39,922 bases of DNA from Rhodocyclaceae bacterium. Its GTDB lineage: Bacteria > Pseudomonadota > Gammaproteobacteria > Burkholderiales > Rhodocyclaceae. The position numbers and the translations under genes were made by a program. How positions within the stretch are numbered: position 1 is the stretch's first letter; each line of letters begins with the position of its first letter. Shown piece by piece: positions 14,244 through 22,021 of this stretch. The stretch is taken from the NCBI GenBank assembly GCA_016791205.1, contig JAEUNH010000090.1:1-39922 (forward strand). Reading direction: 5' to 3'. Under the pieces are notes generated by a model that was not told the DNA's origin, did not search any database, and saw nothing but the letters and a program-made list of their open reading frames with translations.

Positions 14244-14975
14244 TCAGGGCAGCCGGCCGGCGCTGATCATCCGGTTGGCGAGGATGGCGGTCGGCAGCCA
14301 GATCGCGACGTCGTCGAACTCGCCGCCCGCGGCGGCGGTGTCGATCACCGGCAGGCGGCTGAAGTAGTTGGTCGGCCCGGCGTCGTTGACGTCCTCGTCG
14401 GCGTTGGTGGCCGAGCCGTCGGGGATGTCGCCGCCGTCGTTCCTGCCCCAGTTCAGCTTGCCTTGCGAGAAGATCACCGCCGGGACGCACTGGTTGGCGG
14501 TGTTGCAGGCGGCCTGGCCGGCCAGGAAGACTGCGGCGCCGCCGCCGTCGCGGGTCTGCACCGTGCGGTTGGCGACGGTGGTGAGGGTGAAGCCGGCATT
14601 GGCGAAGGCCGGCGTCACGCTGTAGCGGATGAACTTGCCCCAGCCGTCCTGCCGCGGCATGCCGAGCACGGCCCAGGGCAGGAAGCCGTGGCAGTCGGCA
14701 TCGGTGGCGCAGGCGGCCCGCTCGGTGCCGTCGGGCGCGCCGCCGGCCAGGGCCGAGGGCCGCGGCAGCCGCCCGTTGGCGATGGCGAAGCCGATCAGCG
14801 CCTCGCGGATGTCGTTGAGCGTCTTCTCGGTCTCCTGGCGGGCGCGGATGTCCTGCTGGGTGGCCAGCGGAATCACCAGGCCGGCGATCAGCAGCGCCAC
14901 GATCACCAGCACCACCGCCATTTCGGTGAGGGTGAAGCCGCGGGCAAAAGTCGGTCTGCGCGGGACGGCGGTCAT
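14244..14975 (-). CDS. Type IV prepilin-like protein with pilin head
   Basis: The protein has 243 residues. The prepilin site is in F-A-R-G followed by F-T-L-T-E, with Glu5 present, then a hydrophobic helix. The head contains R-E-A-L-I-G-F-A-I-A-N-G-R-L-P-R-P and L-P-W-A-V-L-G-M-P-R-Q-D-G-W-G, a pattern common to large minor prepilins. The start overlaps the stop of the giant pilin-like gene as ATGA, so the two are coupled. The head motifs recur in that larger partner, so they are paralogues. It is probably a minor pilin of the same pilus. Confidence 0.83.
   Translation of the reverse strand: MTAVPRRPTFARGFTLTEMAVVLVIVALLIAGLVIPLATQQDIRARQETEKTLNDIREALIGFAIANGRLPRPSALAGGAPDGTERAACATDADCHGFLPWAVLGMPRQDGWGKFIRYSVTPAFANAGFTLTTVANRTVQTRDGGGAAVFLAGQAACNTANQCVPAVIFSQGKLNWGRNDGGDIPDGSATNADEDVNDAGPTNYFSRLPVIDTAAAGGEFDDVAIWLPTAILANRMISAGRLP
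14946..14971 (+). repeat. Dispersed short repeat, copy D
   Basis: AAAGTCGGTCTGCGCGGGAC followed by GGCGGT resembles copies A, B and C (10139, 18489, 38312) but in the opposite orientation. It lies inside the first codons of the prepilin gene, so coding constraint could explain part of the match. Confidence 0.3.
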
Positions 14976-17900
14976 TCGAGCCATGTCGTGAACGAATTCA
15001 TGATGGATACCGTCTGGTCGTTGACGGAAGTGCGCTGGCCGATGGTGAAGCCCGGGCGCGCGTTGCGGAAAGAATAGGGTATCACCGGCCTGTCCTGCAA
15101 ATGCGGCGTGAAGCCCGGGTAGAGCAGGCTCATGGCGCGGGTGGTGTCCTTCATGGCGGCGATCTTGTCGGTGTAGCTGACGCTGTCGAGCAGGATCCAG
15201 ATCTCCAGCAGGTAGCTGGTCGAGCGGTCGAGCGCGGCCCATTGCACCGGGCTGACGTCGATGGTGCCGCTGGCGGCCAGCGTGGTCTGGCGGAAGGCCC
15301 GGCCGACGTCGCTGCCGGCCAGCACCTGGGTCAGGGCGCCGGCGAGCAGCGCCGGGGTGGCGGCATCGGCGGCGCGGGTCATGGCGGCGGCCGGGGCGGT
15401 CCAGACATAAATGCCGTTCTCCGCCGCATTGGTCTGGCTCTTCACCAGCACGCGGTCGCCGGCCGCCATGGCGACGCCGTCGATGATCGCCCCCGGGGCG
15501 GCGAGGGTCAGGTTCGATTGCGCGGCGACGCGCACCGACAGGCGCGTCCAGGCGGCGCCGTCGTAGCGCCACCAGGAGGAGGCTTCCGAGCCCTGCAGGA
15601 TCTGCACGATGCCGCCGGCGGCGTTGTCGGGCGCCGGCGCCGCGGTCATCGGCACGGCGGCGCCGTTCCAGATGTAGATGCCCTTGGTCTTGATGAACAC
15701 CCGGTCGCCCAGCTTCATGCGGATGCCGTCGAGCGAGACGCCGGGGCTATTGACGTCGATGGCCGGAGGCGGATCGACGGCCAGCTTGACGCGGATGTTG
15801 CTCCAGGAAAGCGCGGTCGTGTCGAGGACGAGATTGGTGGTGTTCTGGCGCCAGATGCTGCCGGCGTGGCTGGCGCCCTGGCGCACTTCCACCACCATGC
15901 CGGCCAGCTCGGCGGCGCTGTCGGCATCCTCGGCGCGGGTCATGGGCAGGGCCGCCGCGTGCCAGACGTAGACGCCGTTCTGCGCCGAGGCGGCCTGGTT
16001 CTTCACCAGCACCCGGTCGCCGTCGAAGAGGTAGACGCCGTCGAGGGTGTCGCCCGGCAGGTTGGTGTCGATGGGGCCGGTGGTGGCCACCCGCACGCGG
16101 GGCAGGCTGAAGTTGGAAGCCGATTCCGCGGTGGGCGCCGACAGCGGGGTCATGGCAATGCCCGCCCCATTCCAGACATAGAAGCCGTTTTCAGCAGAGA
16201 CCGTCTGCTGACGGACCCAGACCCGGTCTCCGGCAGTCAGCGTCACGCCGTTGACGGGATTGCCGGGCGAAGCGAGATTCAGGTTGGCGGCTGTCGATAC
16301 TCGTACGTTGGGAGCCGTGGTGCGAGTCAGCTCCACACGAACGTGGAAATCCTTGTTGACCGGCGTTGCGGTGAGGTCGGTGTCAAGCTTGTAGGCCCCC
16401 ATCGGAGCATCCGGCGGCACCGACAACTCAGTGGCGGGCACCGCCGGATTGGTCGGCGGGGGCGGGTAGCCGGTGCGTACCTGGGGCAGCAGCGGGGTCG
16501 GCCAGCCATGCACATTGTCGTCCTCCTCCTGGGGCAAGGCGCAGAAGAAGATGGTCTGGTAGAAAGGCGGCGGGCAGACGGGCGGAGGGGTCGGATTGGT
16601 GTAAGTCGTATTGAGCGCCGCCTCGCCGCCCCAGTAGCTGATCGCGACATGGCCGCCGGTATAGGCGGGGGAGGCCGGGTCGTTGCGGCCGTTGAGCAGA
16701 TGGTCGGGATTGGACGCGTTGAAGCCGGTTTCCCGCCGCGGGTCGACCTCGAAGGCGATCTTCGGCTGGACGATGAAGGGCGATTCGGTGTTGTTGCCGG
16801 AGTAGCCCAGGTGCTGGGCCGCGGCGCCGCAGGCGTCGGTGGCGTTGTTGTCGCCGTCGACCATGGCGAAGGTGATGCCCATGGTCGGCCAGGTCGCTCC
16901 GCCGGTATCGTTGATGCGGAAGGTGAAATAGCTGCGCAGGCCGCCGCCCAGGGTGTGGCTCTCGGCGCGCCAGGCGCAGCCGTAGAGGAAGTTGTTGACG
17001 CTGCCGGGCAGGGCCGCCGCCACCGGCTGGCCGAGGGTGAGGATGCGGGTGGCGGGCGAGTAGTTGGCGAGCTGGGGCAGGCCGGCGAGTGCCAGCCCGG
17101 GCGAGCTGGTGGTGACGAAGCTCGGCGTCGAGGGCACGCAGCGGACGATGTCCTGGAACAGCGTCTGCGTCGGCGAGACGCGCTCGAACAGCTCCGGCCC
17201 GGAGAACAGCGTGCCGGCGCCGGTGTAGCTGGCCAGGTTGATGCCTTCCAGATAGTTCGCGGCGAGGTTGCGGTTGGCGAGGGACTGGCGCAACTGGCCG
17301 GGCCCGCGCTGGCCGGAGAACAGCAGGACGGCCGGACAGTTCGCGCCGCCGACGCCGTTGACGTTCATGGCGCCGCGGCCGACGAAGATCTGGTCGCGCC
17401 AGTTCGGGTAGTAGCCGAGCGGGACCACGCCCGAGCCGTAGCAGGCGTTGTTGTCGGCGCCGGCGATCCGGGCGTAGCCGGCCGGGCCGCCGCCGGCGGC
17501 GATCTCGTCGCGCAGGCAATCCGTGCTGCGGTCGAGCAGGGAATTGATGTCGGTGCGGAAGTAGGCGTGCTTGCGGACGGCGCCGAAGAGAGTATCGCCG
17601 GTCAGCTCCAGGCCGCCGTCGTTGGCGAGCAGGTTGCAGTTGGCGCCCTGGCAGGCGTGGGGCAGGAAGGCGCCGCCCGGGTCGAAGACCTTGCCGCGGG
17701 TGGACAGTGCCTTCGGCGCGTCGGGGTCGTTGCTGAGGTCGGCGTCGCCGGTCACGCCGTAGGCGCTGTTGGTGCCGGCCAGGTAGTTGGTGACGCCGCC
17801 GAGCGCCGCGGCGTTGACGGGATCGAGGTAGTTGACCACGTCGTAGTTGCCGCCGCAGTTGTCGACCAGGTCGCCGCCGACCTGGCCGCGGTTCTGCCCG

Positions 17901-18568
17901 GGCAGCGGCGGGCCGGGCGAGAACACGATGGCCAGCGGCCGGTCGTGGGCGGTGGCCAGGATCGAGACCAGCGCGGCCGTGCCGTCGGCCACCCGCACGT
18001 CGAGGTGGCCGAGGCTGTCCCAGTTCATCGGCGCCATCAGCTGGATGCGCTGGTGGCCGCCGGAGACGAGGTACCAGAGGCACTCCCCCCCGGCATCGCG
18101 CAGCGGCTCGATGCCGAGCGTGCGCCAGGGCAGGCGGCCGATCACCGTGGCGTTGAGGGCGTTGCCGGCGAAGTTGGCGGCATCGCAGCCTTCCAGGGCG
18201 CAGGCCGGGGCATTGTTGTTGCGCGTGCTGCCCAGGTCGGGCAGCGGCAGATAGCCGTACATCCTGTCGGGCTGGCCCTGGGCGCGCTGGTCCTCGCGGT
18301 AGCGCAGGGCATAGCCGATCAGCGCATCGCGGGCCTTCGAGAGCGCGTCCTGGGTCTGCTGGGTGCGAGCCGCCTCGCTGAAGTCCGGGCCGAAGCCGCC
18401 GATCAGATAGACCAGCGCGCCCATCACCACCAGCAGCAGGAAGATCAGCAGCGCCGCGCCGCGCTGCCGGCGGGCAGGCGGGGCGATTCGCCGTCCTGGC
18501 GAGACCGACTTTTCCCGCTTCTTCATTTTTTGCCGTTGCTGCGTCGTTGCATCCTGGGTTGAAAGCAA
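14972..18568 (-). CDS. Giant pilin-like protein with phage tail-fibre-type repeats
   Basis: The protein has 1198 residues from a TTG directly after the toxin stop; an ATG at 18526 gives 1184 and is equally possible. A basic leader ends R-Q-R-G at residue 37, followed by A-A-L-L-I-F-L-L-L-V-V-M-G, a prepilin-type helix with Ile, not Glu, at mature position 5. The head (about 60-220) shares D-A-L-I-G-Y-A-L and L-P-W-R-T-L-G with the next gene. A Cys-rich middle follows (to about 700). Four modules then lie at about 755-822, 825-925, 926-1010 and 1011-1114. Their core is D-G-V-x-L-x-x-G-D-R-V-L-V-K-x-Q, then A-E-N-G-I-Y-V-W and M-T-R-A-x-D-A, which I recognise from phage tail fibres. Loss of Glu5 is a feature of the tip pseudopilin GspK, so a tip adhesin is inferred. 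Confidence 0.8.
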   Translation of the reverse strand: MLSTQDATTQQRQKMKKREKSVSPGRRIAPPARRQRGAALLIFLLLVVMGALVYLIGGFGPDFSEAARTQQTQDALSKARDALIGYALRYREDQRAQGQPDRMYGYLPLPDLGSTRNNNAPACALEGCDAANFAGNALNATVIGRLPWRTLGIEPLRDAGGECLWYLVSGGHQRIQLMAPMNWDSLGHLDVRVADGTAALVSILATAHDRPLAIVFSPGPPLPGQNRGQVGGDLVDNCGGNYDVVNYLDPVNAAALGGVTNYLAGTNSAYGVTGDADLSNDPDAPKALSTRGKVFDPGGAFLPHACQGANCNLLANDGGLELTGDTLFGAVRKHAYFRTDINSLLDRSTDCLRDEIAAGGGPAGYARIAGADNNACYGSGVVPLGYYPNWRDQIFVGRGAMNVNGVGGANCPAVLLFSGQRGPGQLRQSLANRNLAANYLEGINLASYTGAGTLFSGPELFERVSPTQTLFQDIVRCVPSTPSFVTTSSPGLALAGLPQLANYSPATRILTLGQPVAAALPGSVNNFLYGCAWRAESHTLGGGLRSYFTFRINDTGGATWPTMGITFAMVDGDNNATDACGAAAQHLGYSGNNTESPFIVQPKIAFEVDPRRETGFNASNPDHLLNGRNDPASPAYTGGHVAISYWGGEAALNTTYTNPTPPPVCPPPFYQTIFFCALPQEEDDNVHGWPTPLLPQVRTGYPPPPTNPAVPATELSVPPDAPMGAYKLDTDLTATPVNKDFHVRVELTRTTAPNVRVSTAANLNLASPGNPVNGVTLTAGDRVWVRQQTVSAENGFYVWNGAGIAMTPLSAPTAESASNFSLPRVRVATTGPIDTNLPGDTLDGVYLFDGDRVLVKNQAASAQNGVYVWHAAALPMTRAEDADSAAELAGMVVEVRQGASHAGSIWRQNTTNLVLDTTALSWSNIRVKLAVDPPPAIDVNSPGVSLDGIRMKLGDRVFIKTKGIYIWNGAAVPMTAAPAPDNAAGGIVQILQGSEASSWWRYDGAAWTRLSVRVAAQSNLTLAAPGAIIDGVAMAAGDRVLVKSQTNAAENGIYVWTAPAAAMTRAADAATPALLAGALTQVLAGSDVGRAFRQTTLAASGTIDVSPVQWAALDRSTSYLLEIWILLDSVSYTDKIAAMKDTTRAMSLLYPGFTPHLQDRPVIPYSFRNARPGFTIGQRTSVNDQTVSIMNSFTTWLE
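18489..18513 (-). repeat. Dispersed short repeat, copy B
   Basis: On the minus strand the sequence is AAAGTCGGTCTCGCCAGGAC followed by GGCGA. It is close to copies A, C and D. It lies within the leader-encoding part of the giant pilin-like gene (residues 19-28). Confidence 0.35.
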
Positions 18569-18569
18569 A

Positions 18570-19070
18570 TCACCTGGTTTGCGATAGCGCGAAGCGGACC
18601 ACCTCGGCGCTTAGCCGGATTCCGTGTTGTCGCATTTTTTCGAGGGCTTCAGGCATTGCCAGGGAATAACCCTGGCGCTTGGCCTTGATGAGTATGCCGA
18701 TGGAGCCGGTCAGCGCCAGGCCGCTCAGCCTGGCGATGCGCCGCCCGACCGTTTCATCGATACAGACGAGGTCCGTTCTTTCGTGGATTGCCGTTTGTAT
18801 TACGGATGCCTCCCCCCGGTCCAGCGAATTGGCTATGAAGGGTGAGATGTCGATCGGCTTGTCGCGGCAGTCCAGCCATGTGGCCTGCTTGAATTCGGCG
18901 ACACCGGTAGCGTCCCGGCCGGCGGCCAGCATTTCTTCCCGGACTTCGAACGGCACGACAATCCTGCCGTAGAGCGCTTTCAGTATTTCCAGGCTGCCGG
19001 TTGCCGCAGCAAGCGCTATCAAGGGGGTTGTGTCGATGACGATGGAGCGGTTGTTAGGCGCTGGCGACAT
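18570..19070 (-). CDS. DUF3368 PIN-domain toxin
   Basis: The protein has 166 residues from the ATG at 19070, which overlaps the antitoxin by 17 bp; an in-frame ATG at 19088 adds six residues. It shows the DUF3368 form of the PIN nuclease fold: D13 in V-I-D-T-T-P-L-I-A-L, E87 in L-D-R-G-E-A-S-V-I, D105 in L-V-C-I-D-E-T-V-G-R-R-I-A and the late G-S-I-G-I-L. PIN toxins are metal-dependent RNases. Its pairing with a UPF0175 gene is the standard arrangement of this toxin-antitoxin type. It sits inside the pilus locus, directly before the giant pilin-like gene. Confidence 0.88.
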   Translation of the reverse strand: MSPAPNNRSIVIDTTPLIALAAATGSLEILKALYGRIVVPFEVREEMLAAGRDATGVAEFKQATWLDCRDKPIDISPFIANSLDRGEASVIQTAIHERTDLVCIDETVGRRIARLSGLALTGSIGILIKAKRQGYSLAMPEALEKMRQHGIRLSAEVVRFALSQTR

Positions 19071-19302
19071 CGTTTTCAAGGTCGGCATCGCTCAGATCGA
19101 TAACCGGAACCCCGTAGAGATGCAGTTCGCCAAGAAACTCGACACGCCCCATGCCTGCCATGGCGGCTGCCATGCCTGAGGAGATCCGCTTCATTTCATA
19201 CAGTTTTGCCGCCATCGCCATTTTGGCTTCCCGGGCGAACTCCTGCGGGCTGCGCTGGGTGGCATCCGGCACGTTCGAAGGCACTTCGACAAGTATCTGC
19301 AT
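19054..19302 (-). CDS. UPF0175 family antitoxin
   Basis: The protein has 82 residues. The UPF0175 pattern is clear: A-M-A-A-K-L-Y-E-M-K-R-I-S-S-G-M-A-A-A-M-A-G followed by R-V-E-F-L-G-E-L and G-V-P-V-I-D-L, with a short acidic tail. Family members act as antitoxins to DUF3368 PIN toxins and probably repress their own promoter. AGGGA precedes the ATG. A TATACT box on the minus strand at 19335-19330, 28 bp upstream of the ATG, is a candidate -10 element, although I see no good -35. The first gene of the pair has its own start region, separate from mshK upstream. Confidence 0.87.
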   Translation of the reverse strand: MQILVEVPSNVPDATQRSPQEFAREAKMAMAAKLYEMKRISSGMAAAMAGMGRVEFLGELHLYGVPVIDLSDADLENDVASA

Positions 19303-19392
19303 GACCCGGTCCCTTATGATCGATGGCTAAGTATACTCCCGCAGTGACAGGGTTACGGGGGCACCTCCCGCGGCCAATCGCCGATGAGGCGT

Positions 19393-19842
19393 TTATCTGG
19401 CCTGTTTCGAAGCTTCGCGCTTGACGCTGATCCGCCCTTCGCCCACGCCGCTGGTGGTCTCGCGGGTGGCGCGGTTGATGGCTTCGCCGACCTTGAGGCG
19501 GGCCGGCGATTCCTCGCCCGCCGCCACGGTGGCGCTCGCCGGATTGGCGCGGTCGACCTGGACACGCACGGCGCCCTCGCTGCTTTCGTCCTGCGGCGTG
19601 TTGTTGACCCAGGCGGTGGTCTTGCCGCTGCTGCGCTGGACCACGCCCGAGACGCTGAGGGTGGCGCCCTCGATGACCGGCTGCGCCTCGCGGATGTTGA
19701 GCTGGCGCTGGCGGTCCAGCGCGGTGCGCCGCTCGGGGGTGAAGAACAGGCGGCCCAGTTCCTCGGCGGCGGCGGGCGGGGCCGCGGCGGCGACGGTCAA
19801 CAGGCCGGCGAGCAGGATGCCGGGGAGGGTGCGGCGCATCAT
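19393..19842 (-). CDS. mshK: MshK-like periplasmic pilus biogenesis protein
   Basis: The protein has 149 residues. A signal peptide (about 1-27, ending P-P-A-A-A-E) is followed by L-F-F-T-P-E-R-R-T-A-L-D-R-Q-R and then L-S-V-S-G-V-V-Q-R-S-S-G-K-T-T-A-W-V-N-N, the short periplasmic pattern of MshK-type proteins. These are thought to work with the secretin, much like PilP. The ATG overlaps the mshJ stop (ATGA). The tail after about residue 120 is basic and low-complexity. Assignment depends partly on gene order. Confidence 0.72.
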   Translation of the reverse strand: MMRRTLPGILLAGLLTVAAAAPPAAAEELGRLFFTPERRTALDRQRQLNIREAQPVIEGATLSVSGVVQRSSGKTTAWVNNTPQDESSEGAVRVQVDRANPASATVAAGEESPARLKVGEAINRATRETTSGVGEGRISVKREASKQAR

Positions 19843-20468
19843 GCCCCTTTCCTTTCGCGGATGGTGATCCAGTCGATGGTGCACTCGGCGCCGAGCTGCG
19901 GCGGCACTGCGGCGTTGTCGCCTGGCGATTTGGGCAGGCGCTCGACGTCGCACTTGCGAACCCGCAGGTAGGCGCGGGCCGAGGCGTTGAGGTCGTCGAT
20001 GAAGGCCAGCAGGTCGCCCTCGTGCAGCAGCTTGAGGCGGAGGTTCATCGGGCTGGCCAGGAACTCATGCTTGCCGGCGGCGCTGCCGGCGACGAGCAGC
20101 AGGTTGGCGTCCACCGGTTGCTGCGGGGCGATCTCGTACTCGAGGCCGATCAGCCTGCGGTTGCTCTTGATGCCCTGGATCAGCTCGATCCAGTCCAGCC
20201 GCTGCTCCTGCTCGAAGTAGCCGCGGGCGGCGAGCTGGTTGTAGCGGGCGATCTTCTGCTTGAGTTCCTGTTCCTCGTCGCGCGCCCGATCCAGGCGGCT
20301 GCGATGCTCCTGCAGCCTGGCCTGGGCCGCCTGCTGGCTCTTGCTGCCGGCCTGCAGCAGCTGCTGCGAGGCATAGACGGCGGCGGCGCCGAGGGCGATC
20401 ATCACCAGCATGGCCGCCAGGTTGAGGCGGATGCGGCGGAAGTCGTCTTTGCTGAAGGTGGTGGCCAT
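19839..20468 (-). CDS. mshJ: MshJ/PilO-like inner-membrane pilus assembly protein
   Basis: The protein has 209 residues. A cytoplasmic N-terminus is followed by one membrane helix (about 16-36), a coiled coil rich in Gln, Arg and Glu (about 40-80), and a periplasmic domain with two beta-alpha units ending I-D-W-I-T-I-R-E-R. This is the PilO/GspM layout; MshJ is the equivalent in MSHA systems. It forms the inner-membrane platform with the MshI-like protein, whose stop lies 2 bp upstream of this start. Confidence 0.75.
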   Translation of the reverse strand: MATTFSKDDFRRIRLNLAAMLVMIALGAAAVYASQQLLQAGSKSQQAAQARLQEHRSRLDRARDEEQELKQKIARYNQLAARGYFEQEQRLDWIELIQGIKSNRRLIGLEYEIAPQQPVDANLLLVAGSAAGKHEFLASPMNLRLKLLHEGDLLAFIDDLNASARAYLRVRKCDVERLPKSPGDNAAVPPQLGAECTIDWITIRERKGA

Positions 20469-20470
20469 AG

Positions 20471-22021
20471 TCACAGCTTCCGGCTGACGAGCAGGATGAA
20501 CTTCGGCTGGGTCGCGGCGGTTTCGGCGGCGGCCGAGCTCTTCAGGGATTTCCCCGATTCGATGTCGAAGGGCATGCGCAGGACCGAGACCTCCAGTCCG
20601 GGCGTCTTGCGCAGCGCGTCGGCGAAGGCATTGACGGTGTCGAGCTGGCCGCGCTGGTCGGCGGCGAGCGCCGCCGGCAGCAGGCCATGGACCGCGGCAT
20701 TGGCGTACATGCCGCCGGCCTTGTCGGACGGCGCGGCGGCGGTCTTGCGGGCGTCCTGCGGCAATTGGAAGCTGCCCTCGGGGCTGGCGCCGAGCTGCCA
20801 CTGGAGGCGCTCGATGTCGACGCGGGGAACCTGCTCCAGGGCGCGGCTGATCGCCAGGTAGAGATTGAGGGGCGGCTCGCTGCGCTTGTTCAGCGCCTCG
20901 AAGCGGTTGATGACCTCGCGCAGGGCCTCCGTTCCGGTCGGCATCGGCGGGAAGGTCTTCAGGATGGCCTGGTATTTCTGGGCATCGGAATCCGCCTGGG
21001 CCTGGGTCTGCGCCGCTCGCTCGTGCAACTGCAGCGACTCGAAGGTCTGCTTGCCGGCATACAGCAGGCAGGCGCCGAAGATCACCAGTCCGCTGGCGTT
21101 CAGGGCGAAGCGGGTCTGCCAGAGCCGGTAGAAGCGCCGCTCGGCGGGCTGGGCGAGCTGGTCCGAGGGGGGCTTGGCGGCGAGCAGCTGGAGGTACAGC
21201 GTCTCGGCGTAGGAGTCCCGCGGCAGGGTCTTCAGGCCGATCGACTTGCTCAGGCCGTGCAGATCCTGCAGGACGATCTGCAGCTCGTCGTTGCTGCGGC
21301 AGTGGTCGATGAAGGCGCCGTTGTGGGCCGGATGGACCAGCACGTGCACCGTCAGCGCGGTGCCGCGCGCCAGCAGGCGCTGGCCGAGCAGGTACTGCTT
21401 GATCTTCAGCGCCTCGGCGGCGCAGCCGGCGGCGATCTCGGCCGGGTCGGAGGCCGCCATTTGCGTCAGGCGGCTGAACTTGAGCTGGCCGTTTTCGAAG
21501 AAGCTCTGGCGGATGCCGCCGTGGCAGACGCAGACCAGCAGGCAATTGTCGGCCGCATTCGGCAGCTTGGCCAGCAGCGCGCCGCCCAGCAGCGGCAGCG
21601 AGTACACGCCGGCCAGCGGGGCCTCGACGGCGCGCAGGGCGGCCAGCCAGGGCTCGACCTGCTGGGGGCGGGTCAGGGCGGTGAACAGGAACTTCTCGTC
21701 GCGCCGGCCGCCCTTGTCGCGGCCGAAGGAGAGGGCGGTCGCCAGGGGCGAGCCGTAGAAGTACTGGCCGAGCTTGCGCGACAGCAGCGCCTGGCGGTCG
21801 GCGCCCTGGGTGTAGGGCAGGCTCTCGATCTGGAAGCCCTCGTCGGCGAGGTCGGCCAGCAGCGCGAAAATGCTGCCGCGATGCTTCGAGAGGTATTCGG
21901 AGAAGGCCTCCACGCCGTCGTCGGTCTGCGGGAAGCGCCCCTCCTCGGCGAGCGAGCCGCCCTGCCAGAGGAAGGCCTGGAGCTGGTTGGCGTCGAGATA
22001 GAGCAGGCGTCGCTGGGGCAT
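20471..22021 (-). CDS. mshI: MshI-like platform protein (PilM-PilN type fusion)
   Basis: The protein has 516 residues. The first 280 or so look like an actin-like cytoplasmic domain of the PilM/GspL type, with L-L-Y-L-D-A-N at the start and repeated L-A-D-L-A-D and L-L-V-C-V-C-H-G-G segments. One membrane helix lies at about 306-322, followed by a PilN-like periplasmic part with a coiled coil (about 325-350). The fused arrangement matches MshI/GspL. The start ATG shares a base with the mshG stop. Sequence recognition is moderate; gene order strengthens it. Confidence 0.72.
   Translation of the reverse strand: MPQRRLLYLDANQLQAFLWQGGSLAEEGRFPQTDDGVEAFSEYLSKHRGSIFALLADLADEGFQIESLPYTQGADRQALLSRKLGQYFYGSPLATALSFGRDKGGRRDEKFLFTALTRPQQVEPWLAALRAVEAPLAGVYSLPLLGGALLAKLPNAADNCLLVCVCHGGIRQSFFENGQLKFSRLTQMAASDPAEIAAGCAAEALKIKQYLLGQRLLARGTALTVHVLVHPAHNGAFIDHCRSNDELQIVLQDLHGLSKSIGLKTLPRDSYAETLYLQLLAAKPPSDQLAQPAERRFYRLWQTRFALNASGLVIFGACLLYAGKQTFESLQLHERAAQTQAQADSDAQKYQAILKTFPPMPTGTEALREVINRFEALNKRSEPPLNLYLAISRALEQVPRVDIERLQWQLGASPEGSFQLPQDARKTAAAPSDKAGGMYANAAVHGLLPAALAADQRGQLDTVNAFADALRKTPGLEVSVLRMPFDIESGKSLKSSAAAETAATQPKFILLVSRKL

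Noticed and set aside
15101-18562. A 1153-codon open frame on the plus strand opposite the giant pilin-like gene
   Set aside because: It is an antisense shadow in GC-rich DNA: its composition is dominated by Gly, Arg, Ala, Val, Asp and His, with no domain, while the minus strand has clear motifs.
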